From Ascoidea asiatica (Eukaryota > Ascomycota > Saccharomycetes > Ascoideales > Ascoideaceae), in contig BCKQ01000005.1 of NCBI GenBank assembly GCA_001600695.1, positions 880,593 to 944,592 of the forward strand: DNA of 64,000 nucleotides, given 5' to 3'. The translations under genes and the position numbers were made by a program. Below are positions 43,323 to 54,808 of the stretch, in pieces. The notes under the pieces were generated by a model. It did no database searches. It had not been told where the DNA came from and saw only the letters and a program-made list of their open reading frames with translations. How positions within the stretch are numbered: position 1 is the stretch's first letter; each line of letters starts with the position of its first letter.

Positions 43323-44246
43323 ATGTCAGCTTTAACTTCTCTCACTGCTCTAACTCCTTTAAAAACTGCTGCAACTTCTCCTTTAATTAGAACAGCAGCT
43401 GCTTTAATCATTGGTGATGAAGTTTTAAATGGAAAAATTTCAGATACAAATAGTAAATTTTTTGCGAAGTACTGTTTTAATTTAGGTATTGAACTTAAAA
43501 AAATCATTGTAATTGGTGATGAAGAAAATGATATAATTGAAAGCATTAATTCACTTTCAAAAAAATTTGATTTTATTGTAACTTCTGGTGGTATTGGTAC
43601 AACTCATGATGATATAACTTATGATTCAATTGCAAAAGCATTTAATTTGAATTTAGTTTTAAATGAATATGCTGAAAAAAGAATGAATTCTTTAAGAAAA
43701 AATAAAAATGATAAAAATATTTTCACAAAAGAACAAAAATTAGCTCAATTAAGAATGGTTACTTTACCAATACCATTTAATAATGATAATAAATCCAATG
43801 TTTTAAACTATTATGTTGATGAAAATTCTTGGGTTCCAATAACTTCAATTAATCATAAAGTTTTTATTTTACCTGGGGTTCCACAATTATTTCAATCTTT
43901 ACTTAATGGTTTAAAGCCATATATTTCTTTAAGATTATCAAAAAATTCTAATGAGAATTTTAAAAGATTATATATTAAAACTACTAAAAGAGAATCTCAA
44001 ATGGCTCCATTATTATCTTCTTTACAATTGAAATATGATAATGATTTAGGTATTGGAAAAATTAAGATTGGTAGTTATCCTCATATGGGTCTTCAAATTA
44101 ATACTGTAAGCATTATTGGTAGAGAAATTCATTTAAAACATTTAAATGATATTGCTTCTTTTTGTATAAAGGAATTCGATGGTACTCAAATTTCTGAGGA
44201 AGAAGAAAATGAAATGAGCAATAATAGAGATTCAATTAAATTGTAA
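43323..44246 (+). CDS. FPY1: FAD pyrophosphatase Fpy1 (MoCF-binding domain)
   Basis: A 307-residue protein from the first ATG at 43323. The MoeA/MoaB-like fold is marked by TAAALIIGDEVLNGKISDTN, the switch FDFIVTSGGIGTTHDDITYD and VFILPGVPQLFQSLL, as in CinA and the N-terminal domain of FAD synthases. The yeast single-domain member Fpy1 hydrolyses FAD and related nucleotides. Yeasts lack the molybdenum cofactor, so a cofactor-synthesis role is unlikely. Length is a little over the S. cerevisiae protein (274), with an Asn/Lys-rich insert near 120-165. Confidence 0.8.
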   Translation: MSALTSLTALTPLKTAATSPLIRTAAALIIGDEVLNGKISDTNSKFFAKYCFNLGIELKKIIVIGDEENDIIESINSLSKKFDFIVTSGGIGTTHDDITYDSIAKAFNLNLVLNEYAEKRMNSLRKNKNDKNIFTKEQKLAQLRMVTLPIPFNNDNKSNVLNYYVDENSWVPITSINHKVFILPGVPQLFQSLLNGLKPYISLRLSKNSNENFKRLYIKTTKRESQMAPLLSSLQLKYDNDLGIGKIKIGSYPHMGLQINTVSIIGREIHLKHLNDIASFCIKEFDGTQISEEEENEMSNNRDSIKL

Positions 44247-46330
44247 TCATAAATATAAATCAATATAAATATAAATAAAAATAGAAAAGCATTTTAGTTT
44301 ATATCTAATTAACATTACTTTCTGTTTTGCGTCATAGTTTTAAAGCTTAACTTTAGCACGTGCATTATCCCATGATCGGGATATCTTTATTGAAAAAGTA
44401 AAAAAAGATTCTGTCTCGAGAAATGATTAACATATCTAAGATCAACAAGTATTACTCTTTGTTACCTTCGTAGTTGGGATACTTTTTCTTTTGGCTAACA
44501 CCACAAAGAATAAAGAATAAAAATGAACCCTTTTTTTTAAAATACTTATGCTATTCACTGTAAATACAAATCTGTATCATTGCAAATACTGGTGCTACAA
44601 ATAATGTTACACATAAAAGCTTTAAATATTTTTAGTATTGAATTAATCTCTTTTGACTTTTATGATTTAAATAATTTGAAAATTCAATAAGTTATTAAGA
44701 CTGTAGTACTGTACATTAGCACTTAATTTTACACCCCACATTTAATAAATACTTTTTATTTACCACCACAGCTCTACGATTAAATGTAATATGGTCTTAG
44801 TAAATTATGTGGTCAAATAAAAATCATTTAATCAATAAAAATTCACCATTTGTTGGATCTTATTATCATCTCAATTTATTGAAGATGATTATTAAAAAAC
44901 AAAAGCAAAAATTACTTTAATGGTGAAGAAAGCATTTTCGAAAGTCAATTTAAATTCCTTTGTTTCTCATGAATATTATTGAATTCTTTCATCACTGGGG
45001 TATCTGAAAAAAGTATTTTCTTTTTTTTTTTAAACTCAAATAAATCCAACTTAAAACATTTGAAATCAGGAACACCATCAACAACAATTCATATTATTAC
45101 TTAATTTTCAATACTTCCTTGGTTGATAGAGAATTAAACTTTATTGTACCTGTTTAAATTTAACTCCTTCAGTGTTTGAGAAGAATATTTGCTACTTTTA
45201 AGGTTCTACCGAATTCCTGGTCTCTCTGTCTCAACTGAAAATCTTCGGTAACTTTACGTAGCTTGCCAACCAATATTTTTATTAATGCTTTCTCTTTGTT
45301 TCTACCAGTTGATAACTTGTTTATTTCATTTCAAATTCATTTCCAATTCATTTGAATTTCCCTGTGTTTCTTTGATAAAATTTTGAAAGGCTTTGAAATT
45401 CTTATTGATATCATCTTGAGTTAACGTTATTTGAAATATTAACATTCTAGATTTTATTCACGAGAATGTCTTGGTAAATCCGGTATAAAACCACTTTTTC
45501 AAAGCAATTTTATTAAAAAAATGTAATTTTTCAATAATAATAATGAAATAAAATGAATGGAAACTTCAAAGAGTTTGTCATTATCATTATTAAGCCAAAT
45601 TCTTGACCTGGGCTATGTTGTTTAAGCTACATTTCTTTCTTCTACAGTAATATCACACTTTTTTGCTCATAATAATTTATCAAATTGGCAAAAAGGAACC
45701 TTGCAAATTTACAATTACAATTATGTGCCTGAGTTAATCTGATAAAGTGTACAGTAGTTAATTAGTAACATACCTCCAACTAAGTTAGATTACTTTTTAC
45801 AATACTTAAATTTTTTTACACTTTAACTTAATCCTAGTTTATAAATTTATATATAAACTTGATCTTATTCTTCGATTTTTTATATATTCATTTTTCTTCT
45901 TTCTTTTTTTTCTTCATTTTATTCATTATAAAAAAATTAACATACAATAATCAATCTGATATAATATCAAATAGAAAAATCTTTATATTTTTATATACTT
46001 ATAAATTATAATTATTTTTAGTCATTCCTTTTAAACTAATTAACTAACTTTCATTCATTCATTTAAAATAAAATTTTACATTCTAAAATTTTTATTATCA
46101 ATCATATTTTTCTTTTTTTGTTTATTTACATAAAAAAAAATATTTCCTAATTTGAAAAAAATATATTATCATTTAAACTTAATTAGCTTTTCTGAAAAAT
46201 TTATAGTTAAATATTAGCATTAAATATCAATTATTAAATATTAATCAATTTATTAATTTTTCTAGTCAATTTTCGAACTTATCAAATCAAATCAATTTAA
46301 AATTCCAATTATTAAACTCATTATTTCAAA
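44247..46330. other. 2.1 kb without a recognisable gene
   Basis: AT-rich throughout, with no frame of 60 codons on either strand and no splice-linked exons that I could find. It contains CACGTG at 44357-44362 and T-runs. The last 500 bases before the PRY gene look like a long 5' region. No island like those at 6.5 or 40.3 kb is present. Confidence 0.6.
44357..44362. promoter_or_regulatory. CACGTG box
   Basis: Perfect CACGTG in the context TAGCACGTGCAT, 111 bases after the FPY1 stop. No nearby start codon uses it, so its function is doubtful. Confidence 0.3.
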
Positions 46331-47245
46331 ATGCAATTAAATCCAGCATATTTAGCTATCTTACTTCCAGTTATATCCGCAGCACCAGCTGTTGTTACCA
46401 ACTACTACACCGAAACTGCTTTAGAAACTGTTTGGGAAACAGAAATTGCAACTGCCGCTGAAACTACATCAAGCTCCCCACCACCAGCTCAAACTCAATG
46501 GGCTACTGTTTATGTTGATCAATTCGGTAATCCAATTAATGATTTCTCAGGCTCTATGCAATATGGTGAAGCATCTTCAGCTGAAACTACTACAGAAGCC
46601 GCAACCACTTCTTCTACCGAAGCAGCTACCACCTCTTCAACTTCGACAACTGAAGAAGCCACCACTTCTTCCACTTCAACTACAGCTGTTGAAACAACTT
46701 CAACAGAAGCTGAACTTGAAGTAGCTGCTGTGACCACTTCCAGTACTTCTTCCGTCGCTTCAACTACCAGTGCTACTTCTACTACTGCTTCTACCACAGC
46801 AGCTTCTACATCTGGATTAGATTCTTTCAATGCTGCTTTATTAAGTGTTCATAATGAAAAAAGAGCTTTACATGGTGTTAGTGATTTAGCTTGGAATGCA
46901 ACATTAGCTACTTATGCCCAAAACTATGCTGATAATTGGTCATGTCCTTCTGATGGTACCTTAACTCATTCTGGAGGTCCATATGGTGAAAATTTAGCTG
47001 AAGGCTATAATTCCACTGAAACTGTTAAAGCTTGGTATGATGAAATTTCTGATTATGATTTTAGTAATCCAGGTTTTGGTGAATCAACTGGTCATTTCAC
47101 TCAAGTTGTTTGGAAATCTTCCTCAACCGTCGGTTGTGGTTATAAAGATTGTGATAATACCTGGGGTATATTTGTTATCTGTTCATATTACACACCTGGT
47201 AATTATATTGGCGAATTTGAAGAAAATGTCTTAGCATTAGTTTAG
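46331..47245 (+). CDS. Secreted CAP-superfamily protein (PRY / pathogen-related type)
   Basis: A 304-residue secreted protein with a signal peptide (1-18, ending ISAAPA), a Ser/Thr/Ala/Glu linker (about 40-165) likely O-mannosylated, and a C-terminal CAP domain (about 168-304): LLSVHNEKRALHGVSDLAW, HSGGPYGENLAEG, GHFTQVVWKSSSTVGCGY and the final CSYYTPGNYIG. The His and Glu of the CAP cavity are kept. S. cerevisiae Pry1-3 bind and export sterols and fatty acids; Candida members (Rbt4, Rbe1) are surface proteins. No GPI signal is visible. It is encoded with more C in wobble positions than its neighbours, suggesting high expression. Confidence 0.88.
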   Translation: MQLNPAYLAILLPVISAAPAVVTNYYTETALETVWETEIATAAETTSSSPPPAQTQWATVYVDQFGNPINDFSGSMQYGEASSAETTTEAATTSSTEAATTSSTSTTEEATTSSTSTTAVETTSTEAELEVAAVTTSSTSSVASTTSATSTTASTTAASTSGLDSFNAALLSVHNEKRALHGVSDLAWNATLATYAQNYADNWSCPSDGTLTHSGGPYGENLAEGYNSTETVKAWYDEISDYDFSNPGFGESTGHFTQVVWKSSSTVGCGYKDCDNTWGIFVICSYYTPGNYIGEFEENVLALV

Positions 47246-47942
47246 TTTAGCTTATTCTTAATAATTTTTTCAATCGAGATTTATTTTTGGTCGGGTATTC
47301 TTTATAGTGTTTTCTTTTATATAGGTAAGTATTTCAGGAGAACTTTGAAAATATTTTTTATTTAAAATTTTTATATTTCATTTTGTAATTATTAAACTTC
47401 TTCTCTATTGTAGAGTCAACCTACTGATTCAATTATACAACCTACAAAATTGGGCTAATTAAATCTTCAAAAATGGATTTAGGAGGGTATATTTTTATAA
47501 GAAACTATTATTTTTCTTGACCAGTTTCTAGGCTTCGCATATTGATTATGATGGAATTGGGAAAAAACCATAACAATTACTTAAGTATTCTTACCTTTAG
47601 GCAATTCTCGCTTCTACTGCCAAAGCAACTCCAGAAATACGGTGCTCCTCTCACTTTGTTATCAGTGGGTTTTGAGCCCTGGATGCACGACTCAACGCCA
47701 CACGCATAAAAGAAGCAAAATATTATAAAAGCCGGGTAACAAGTTTTTCATTTTTCAAAGAAAGAAAATTTTACACTTTCAAGATTCACCCTTTTAGTTG
47801 AATGATTCTTTCATAACAATATTAAACAGTTTTAATCATTATTGTAATTTCATATAAATTAAAATTTTTAATCAATTAATCATCTGTATAATATATATAT
47901 ATATCTAATCAATATAAAATCAAATCATAGAAACAATTCAAG
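47246..47942. promoter_or_regulatory. Upstream region of RPL4
   Basis: AT-rich, with a GC-richer patch at 47.60-47.72 kb ending in CGCCACACGCATAAA, which resembles part of a Rap1-type site but is not a clear match. TATATATATATA lies about 40-50 bases before the start codon. Confidence 0.35.
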
Positions 47943-49001
47943 ATGTCTTCTCGTCCTCAAGTTACTGTTATTTCCGTTGATGGAAAATCAACCTCCACTG
48001 CCTTACCATTACCAGCTGTTTTTTCAGCTCCAATTCGTCCAGATATTGTTCATTCTGTTTTTACCAGAATTAATAAAAATAAACGTCAAGCTTATTCCGT
48101 ATCTGTTGTTGCTGGTAAACAAGTCTCAGCTGAATCATGGGGTACTGGTAGAGCTGTTGCTCGTATTCCAAGAGTTGGTGGTTCTGGTACTCACAGAGCT
48201 GGTCAAGCTGCCTTTGGTAATATGTGTCGTGGTGGTCGTATGTTTGCTCCAACTAAAACATGGAGAAAATGGAATGTTAAAGTAAATCATAATGAAAAAC
48301 GTTATGCTACTGCTTCAGCAATTGCTGCTTCAGCTGTTGCTCCATTAGTTTTAGCTAGAGGTCATAAAATTGAAACTGTACCAGAGATTCCTTTGGTTGT
48401 TTCTAATGAAATTGAATCTGTTAAAAAAACAAAAGATGCTGTTGCTATTTTAAAAGCCGTTGGTGCTCACAGAGATGTTATCAAGGTTATTAATTCAAAA
48501 ACTTTACGTGCTGGTAAAGGTAAAATGAGAAATAGAAGATTTACTCAAAGAAGAGGTCCATTAGTTGTTTACGCTGAAGATAATGGTGTCGTCAAAGCTT
48601 TCAGAAATATTCCTGGTGTTGAAACTATTTCAGTTACTGCTTTAGGTTTATTACAATTAGCTCCAGGTGCTCATTTAGGTAGATTTATTATCTGGTCTCA
48701 TGCTGCTTTTGCTTCTTTAGATGCCATCTATGCTATCCCATCTAACATTGTATTAAATTCAGATGTTACTAGAATTATTAATTCTACTGAAATTCAATCT
48801 GTTGTTAGAAAAGCTGGTCAAGCTACTCAAAAAAGATCTTCTACTCAAAAGAAAAATCCTTTAAATAACAAACAAATCTTAGCTAAAATTAACCCATATG
48901 CTAAAGCTTATGCTGCCAAAAAACTTGGTTCTCAAAAAGTTGCTGCTTCTAAAAGTAAACCTTCAAAAGGTTTCTTTGAAAAAGTTTTAAAAGAATTTTA
49001 A
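47943..49001 (+). CDS. RPL4: 60S ribosomal protein uL4 (Rpl4)
   Basis: A 352-residue uL4; S. cerevisiae Rpl4 has 362. It has the N-terminal [18 protein letters not shown], the long rRNA-contacting loop ([33 protein letters not shown]) that lines the exit tunnel, and the eukaryote-specific Lys/Ala-rich tail (about 280-352). It assembles early into the large subunit, escorted by Acl4 in yeast. There is no intron. Codon use is strongly biased, as expected for high expression. Confidence 0.97.
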   Translation: MSSRPQVTVISVDGKSTSTALPLPAVFSAPIRPDIVHSVFTRINKNKRQAYSVSVVAGKQVSAESWGTGRAVARIPRVGGSGTHRAGQAAFGNMCRGGRMFAPTKTWRKWNVKVNHNEKRYATASAIAASAVAPLVLARGHKIETVPEIPLVVSNEIESVKKTKDAVAILKAVGAHRDVIKVINSKTLRAGKGKMRNRRFTQRRGPLVVYAEDNGVVKAFRNIPGVETISVTALGLLQLAPGAHLGRFIIWSHAAFASLDAIYAIPSNIVLNSDVTRIINSTEIQSVVRKAGQATQKRSSTQKKNPLNNKQILAKINPYAKAYAAKKLGSQKVAASKSKPSKGFFEKVLKEF

Positions 49002-49435
49002 GTTGATTTGCTTTTAAAAGATAAAAAAAAAAGTTTTGTTAAAATATATATAGTAATTTATTCGTTAAAATTAAAAATATAATAATTGTTATTGTGTTTT
49101 ACTAAGTTTTATTTCTATGCTCTAAAAGTTTTGTAGACTGTTAATTTCATTTGATTTGAAAAAGCATAATAAAACAATAAATAATTGATTCATATTATAA
49201 ACGGTAAGCTAGGTTAAAAGCAACGAATGAATAATCACGTGATACTCAAAATTTCTTTATTTTTCCTTTAAAGAAACACTTATTTTCATAGTTGTAAACC
49301 TTCAAAAGATTTGGTATTGGAAGAAAATAAAGTAATTGATAGGCCTTTTTCAGAAACTAAAATATTCATATCAATAAAACTGTAATTGCAAACCAATTTC
49401 AGTATAATTCTAATAAATCATTTTACTTTTCAAGA
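49002..49435. promoter_or_regulatory. Intergenic RPL4-PAM16 with CACGTG
   Basis: RPL4 3' region, then the palindrome TCACGTGA at 49235-49242, about 195 bases before the PAM16 start. It is the preferred Cbf1-type core and well placed to be a promoter element. Confidence 0.5.
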
Positions 49436-49966
49436 ATGGTAAGTTCATATTTTTAACGTTTCTCTCTTTTGTTTTTTTTTGTTCCTGACTGTGAAACTAA
49501 CTTGTTTTTATTTTGATTTTAATTTTTATTTTTTTTGAATTTAAAATAGGCCCATAGACTACTAGCCAATGTTTCTAAACTTTTATTTACTTCAGCCAAG
49601 GTTTTTGGCGCTGCTTTCACTAGTGCCTATAAACAAGCTGCTGTTGCATCTGCTGCTCGTCAGACCTCTGCCTATACCGCTAATCCAAATATATCAAAGG
49701 CTCAGAAACGAATAAATGATAGTGGTATAGAAATCAATGAATCATATCAGATTTTAGATATAGACCCGACAAAAGATGCTCTTAATAAAGAGAAAATAAA
49801 AGAAAGATATGATTATCTATTTAATATCAATTCTAAAGAAAAAGGTGGTAGTTTCTATCTTCAGAGCAAAATATACAGAGCTATGGAGAGATTGAAATTA
49901 GAAGCAGAAATAAAGGAAGAAATGCTTAGAGAACATGTTAAGGCTAATAAATCTAAATCCACTTAG
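49436..49966 (+). CDS. PAM16: Presequence translocase motor subunit Pam16 (Tim16), spliced
   Basis: Exons are 49436-49438 (just ATG) and 49550-49966, giving 139 residues. The 111-base intron has donor GTAAGT, branch AACTAAC (49495-49501) and acceptor TAG (ends 49549). The product starts MAHRLLANVSKLLFTSAKVF like all Pam16 proteins, then ESYQILDI, ERYDYLFNINSKEKGGSFYL and QSKIYRAMERL, the degenerate J-domain without HPD. Pam16 pairs with Pam18 at the TIM23 complex on the matrix side and controls the mtHsp70 import motor. The C-terminal tail is short and Lys-rich. No ATG-initiated frame exists without the splice. Confidence 0.93.
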
Positions 49967-50444
49967 GCACAAAAACTACAATAGTTAAAATATTTCAGAA
50001 TATATAATAGAATCTTGTAAATAATTAATCCTCATTCACTAATTTATCATTATAGTAATATTGTAATATCAATACCAGTTTTGATTTCAAGAAAGACCCT
50101 CGGATATTTTATTTGATCACATGATTTAAGGCTTGTCTTAGGCCAGATCATCTTTCTCTTCGGTGAGATATTTCACCTAACACTTTGATATACAAGAAAT
50201 CAATATGATAAGTTATTAATTTATCAAACAATATTTTTTCAAATAAACAACCAAACTATTAACTACAGTTTCTTTGATTGATTGCAATACTGATTCTATT
50301 ATTCCTATCCCACTAGCTCAAACATTTATTTGATTGTCTTAGTGTGCCCGTTTGTGTGAATTCTAATCAATTTTCTATTTTATTCTTTTTTAAAAAAGTG
50401 TATTTCCTCGATATTATTCATTTATCATCAATCTATTTTTTAAA
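49967..50444. other. Intergenic PAM16-SCP160
   Basis: PAM16 3' end and SCP160 promoter, AT-rich with a T-rich stretch in the last 100 bases. No feature is recognised. Confidence 0.5.
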
Positions 50445-53400
50445 ATGGCTACCCCCGCTGAAAAATTAGCAGCAGCTCATGCTGCTCTTAGCTCTGCTTC
50501 AACTTCTACGTCTAACATCACTGCTGATTCTGATACTTTTTCATACACTCCTGCCTCAGTTGCTGCACTTGATTCTGATTATGAGTCTGATAATGATAGC
50601 AAAATTGTTCCTGAAAAGTCGACTCCTGTTGTAGCTCCTTCTATTAGTGATGAAAAATTCTTTCCTGCTTTAGGTTCTGTTCCAACTTCTGCTTCTAAAC
50701 CAATTTGGGGTCCAAAAATGAAACCTGGCAAATCAGTTTCAATTAATGGTAAATCTGTTTCAAGCTCTTCTTCCGGATCTTCTTTTAGTAAATCTATTCC
50801 TATGAGGTCAAGACATATCCAAGAAGCTTTTTCTTTGGATTTCAAAGATCTTTTAGTATTATCTTCAAAAATTGAATTAGGAAAAATGTTAACTGATATT
50901 AAACTGGAATCTCAATGTAATATTGAATGCACTTCTTCTCAACAAACTAAAAAAAGAACTTTTTTAATCACTGGAGAACCAAAAAACACTTTAATTGCCA
51001 GAAAATTAATTTTCAGAAAATTTACTAAACCTGTTAAAAATGAATTTCTTATTCCTGCTAAAACTAGATCTATTGTCATTGGTTCCGGAGGAAGAAACTT
51101 AAAACCAATTTTAGAGAAGTATGATGTCAAGGTTAACATTGGTAAAGTTGAAAAAGGTTTTGATTCAAAGGAAGGAACTCCACTTTCTGATCCTGAATTA
51201 CTCAATGGTGGTAACCAGGAAAATGGTGATAATGAAGGACTTGAAAATATTTTTGGTGAACAAATTACTGTGACTATTGAAGGTGATATTCAAGGTGTTG
51301 CTGATGCTAGAAGAGATATTGAAGCTATTGTTAATGAACATAATAAATCCTTAACTGCAAAATTAAAAATAGATTCATTAATTACCCCTTTTATTGAACA
51401 TGAAATCACTAACAGTTCTAATTTAAATTTATCAGATATTGATTTAACTTACCCAAATTCAAATTCAACCTCTTCTTTTATCAAATTAGTTGGTCCAAGA
51501 GAAGAATTAGTCAAAGCTGTCGATGAAATAAAAACTTTAGCAAAAAATTTAGCACCTAAAATTAAGGTTGAAGCAAAGAAAGTCCCTAAGAAACTACATA
51601 AATTCATTGATTCTGCAAAAATTTTCAAAGAATTAAATGTTATTGTTGAAATTCCCTCAGAAATGACTTCCGATGATGTAGTAAAATTCATTGGTGACTC
51701 TTCAAAGATTAATGAAGCTATTTCAAAAGCTAGAGAATCATCTTCAAATTATTCTTTTATTGCAATTAATATTGCTCGAGCTCATGGTGGAAATGTTAAT
51801 CATGCTAGAAACTTAGCAATTTACCTCAAACATTCTGAAATCCTTGATCGTATTGCTGAAGAAACAGGCAGCCAAATTTTTGCTCCTTCTTATGACAACT
51901 TAGTTAATGAAGACTTAACTGAAGTTAATATTGAAATTGTTGCTTCTAAATCAGATGAAAATGTTTCTGAAATATTTAAACGTGCTAAAACTGCTATTGT
52001 TGATGAGGTCAATAAAATTCCACCTAAATCTACTTACTCTATCAATGATATTGATTATTTTTTCCAAGATCAAATTTTGCCTACCGTTGAAAAACTTGCT
52101 TCTGATTTAAGAGTTTCTGTTATTCCTTTAGGACAACTGACAGCTGAAGTTAAATCTGATTTAATTCTATTAGTTTCTTTACCTATGGAAAATCGTGATG
52201 ATTTTGGTCCTACTGATGATGAAGTCAAAGATAAATTCGATCAAATTAATAAATTGTTAGAAAAATTTAGAGAAGAAGGTAAAGATATTATTTCTGAAAT
52301 TTTGGAAGTTCCTGCTGAAGAGCACTCCAATATCAAAGGACCTAATGATACTACACTTAAATCTCTTATATTATCTGTTGGTAAAATTGATATTACTTTT
52401 TCATCACCTAGTCCAAATGAAATTACAATTCATGGGTTAAAGAAAGATGTTGAAAAAATTTGTACTGAAATGAAACAAATTTTACAAGACGCTAAAGATT
52501 ATAAAGAAGCTTCAGCATATTTCACTGAATTTTCATTACCTTCTGAAGTTTTATCTAGATTGATTGGTAAAGGAGGAGCTAACCTTAAAGTACTTCAAGA
52601 AGAATTTGGAGTTAGTATTGATGTTGAAGATCTTGAATCAAAGAATTCCAAAGAAGCAAATGTTAAAATTACTGGTATTAAAAGAAATGCTGAAGAAGCC
52701 AAAACTAAAATCATTACATTAGGTAAACAATGGGCGGATGAAAAGACAATAATGATTTCAATTCCAGTAAGATATCAAAGAAAAATTATTGGTAAAAACT
52801 GGGCACATGTAAATAGACTTCAAGATAAATATAATGTTAGAATTAGATTTCCAAAACCAGATTCAGAAAAAGTTGAAGATGTTCAAATTCGTGGACCATC
52901 TAAAGGTGTTAAAAAAACTGAAGAAGAATTAAAAGAACTTTTAGATTATGAGATTGAAAATGGAATGAAGAAAAAAATCACAGTACCAACTAAAGCTCTA
53001 TCAAGAATTATTGGTAAAGGAGGTAATAATTTAAATTCTTTGAGAGATGAATATGGAGCAGATATTAATATCGATCATAGTAATGATGGAGAAGAAAAAG
53101 AAGAAACTTCCATTGAAATTGTCGGATCATCAGAAAGTTTAAGAGAAATTGAAAAACAAATCAAATTAATTGTTAAAGAAGTCGAAAATTATGTCGAAGA
53201 AGAAATTGAAGTTGATCCAAAATTCCATAGACTTCTTATTGGAAGAAATGGTGCAACTCGTAAAGAGATAATCGCTAAAGCAGGTGGATCAGATGAAGAT
53301 TCATCTAGATTACTTCACGTTCCTTTACAAAATTCAGGATCTAAAATTATTTCATTGCATGGTGATAAAGCAGTTGTTAAGAAAATTCTTGCAGAAGTTA

Positions 53401-54173
53401 AATCAATTGTTTCTAAAGCCGAAAAAATCAAAGCAATTGAAATTGAAGTTCCAAAAGTTAAACAAAGATTATTGATTGGACCAGGAGGATCTGTAAGAAG
53501 AAATTTAGAAACAGATTTCTCAATTACATTAAATATTCCAAGAATTAATGACGATTCAACAATTGTTAAAGTATCTGGATTACCAGAAGATATCGAAAAA
53601 GCTCAAAAGAAGATCGAAGAATTAACAGCTGATAAATGGCAAGATTCAATAGATATTCCAAAGAAATATCATTTATTGCTTGCAGAAAGAGGAACCATTT
53701 TCCCAAATTTAAAGAAAAAATTTGGTGTTTCAGTTGAATATGGATCTATGGTTAGAGAAGCAAGTAGATCATTAAATCCTTTCACCGAGACTCCTGAAAA
53801 AGTTTTTGGTGATGAAAATAAATGGACAGTTATTGAAGATGAAGAGAATGTTGAAGATTCTGCAGAAGATATCATTATACCATGGAGATTAAGTGGTAAA
53901 GAAACTAAAAAAGCTAAAGAATATCTTTCTACCCAATTAGAAAATATTAAAAAATGTAACGCAACTGGATATTTTTTTGTTAAGGATATCAAACATATGG
54001 GTAGAGTTGTTGGAAGTGGTGGATCAACTATTGAAACTATTAGAAAGAAAAGTGGATGTATCATTTTTGTTCCTAGAAACTCTGATAAAGTTAACAATAT
54101 CATTTATCTAAGAGGAACTGTTGAACAATTAGAGAAAGCAGAAAAAAGCATTACATCTGCAATCAAAAAATAG
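50445..54173 (+). CDS. SCP160: Multi-KH RNA-binding protein Scp160 (vigilin)
   Basis: A 1242-residue vigilin (S. cerevisiae, 1222). Repeated KH units are marked by intact GXXG loops such as IGSGGRN (near 210), IGKGGAN (near 707), IGKGGNN (near 855), IGRNGATR (near 932), IGPGGSV (near 1012) and VGSGGST (near 1190), with degenerate copies in between. Scp160 binds polysomes and ER-associated mRNAs and influences translation, mRNA location and ploidy maintenance (family knowledge). The first 130 residues are Ser/Ala-rich and unstructured. Length and order of repeats fit a complete gene. Confidence 0.95.
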   Translation: MATPAEKLAAAHAALSSASTSTSNITADSDTFSYTPASVAALDSDYESDNDSKIVPEKSTPVVAPSISDEKFFPALGSVPTSASKPIWGPKMKPGKSVSINGKSVSSSSSGSSFSKSIPMRSRHIQEAFSLDFKDLLVLSSKIELGKMLTDIKLESQCNIECTSSQQTKKRTFLITGEPKNTLIARKLIFRKFTKPVKNEFLIPAKTRSIVIGSGGRNLKPILEKYDVKVNIGKVEKGFDSKEGTPLSDPELLNGGNQENGDNEGLENIFGEQITVTIEGDIQGVADARRDIEAIVNEHNKSLTAKLKIDSLITPFIEHEITNSSNLNLSDIDLTYPNSNSTSSFIKLVGPREELVKAVDEIKTLAKNLAPKIKVEAKKVPKKLHKFIDSAKIFKELNVIVEIPSEMTSDDVVKFIGDSSKINEAISKARESSSNYSFIAINIARAHGGNVNHARNLAIYLKHSEILDRIAEETGSQIFAPSYDNLVNEDLTEVNIEIVASKSDENVSEIFKRAKTAIVDEVNKIPPKSTYSINDIDYFFQDQILPTVEKLASDLRVSVIPLGQLTAEVKSDLILLVSLPMENRDDFGPTDDEVKDKFDQINKLLEKFREEGKDIISEILEVPAEEHSNIKGPNDTTLKSLILSVGKIDITFSSPSPNEITIHGLKKDVEKICTEMKQILQDAKDYKEASAYFTEFSLPSEVLSRLIGKGGANLKVLQEEFGVSIDVEDLESKNSKEANVKITGIKRNAEEAKTKIITLGKQWADEKTIMISIPVRYQRKIIGKNWAHVNRLQDKYNVRIRFPKPDSEKVEDVQIRGPSKGVKKTEEELKELLDYEIENGMKKKITVPTKALSRIIGKGGNNLNSLRDEYGADINIDHSNDGEEKEETSIEIVGSSESLREIEKQIKLIVKEVENYVEEEIEVDPKFHRLLIGRNGATRKEIIAKAGGSDEDSSRLLHVPLQNSGSKIISLHGDKAVVKKILAEVKSIVSKAEKIKAIEIEVPKVKQRLLIGPGGSVRRNLETDFSITLNIPRINDDSTIVKVSGLPEDIEKAQKKIEELTADKWQDSIDIPKKYHLLLAERGTIFPNLKKKFGVSVEYGSMVREASRSLNPFTETPEKVFGDENKWTVIEDEENVEDSAEDIIIPWRLSGKETKKAKEYLSTQLENIKKCNATGYFFVKDIKHMGRVVGSGGSTIETIRKKSGCIIFVPRNSDKVNNIIYLRGTVEQLEKAEKSITSAIKK

Positions 54174-54808
54174 TTCAGCTTGCAATCAATTAGTTAACCA
54201 AATCCAGCAGTAGAATAGGTTGTTATTTTTATTGAATCTGCATTTTTTATTTGTTTAGCATACGTACTAATTCTTTTAATTTTAATTTCAGCTCATAAAA
54301 TATAAACATTGTAGTAAATTCAAATATTGTCTCCAATTATCTGGAACTCTTCGAATTTTTTGCCATTACGCAACTAGCCGAAACTGCGGCAAATGGCGAT
54401 CCGTCCATATTATAAAAGAGCACATGACATATATTACTACGGTACTGTACAGTGCTTTGCCCTACAACACCATTGATGCCTGGGGTATACGACAATGGCG
54501 ATGTTGTTCCTCCTTTCTCAGCTGCTTTTGATGAGAAAGAACCATGTTTATTGCTTGTTTGCAAATTATCTAATTTTTCCTTTATTTCAGTAAAGACAAT
54601 TGTAGTATCATTGAATCAAGATTTTTATTTATTTATATAAAGGTTTAGAACCTGATTGTAGTTTGCAATGGTTTTTTCTCTTTCTTTTTTCCTTTCTTTT
54701 TTTTTTTATCGTCGGCACTAATTAACAATTGTGAATTATTGAAAGAAAATAGTAAATTTGAGTTGAATCGTTTTTAACAAGTGAAAAGCAATCATCAAAT
54801 ACTCAAAA
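54174..54808. other. Intergenic SCP160-MEK1
   Basis: A GC-richer patch lies at 54.35-54.53 kb. I looked for a meiotic URS1 (GGCGGC core) and found only partial matches such as CTGCGGCAAA near 54385. A T-rich tract (54.67-54.71 kb) precedes the MEK1 start. Confidence 0.45.

Noticed and set aside
47646-47720. Possible Rap1 or Tbf1 site upstream of RPL4
   Set aside because: CGCCACACGCAT is only a partial match and the region lacks a TAGGGTT-type repeat; mentioned but not called.
54174-54808. Meiotic URS1 element upstream of MEK1
   Set aside because: Only CGGC fragments are present; the full GGCGGC-containing core was not found.
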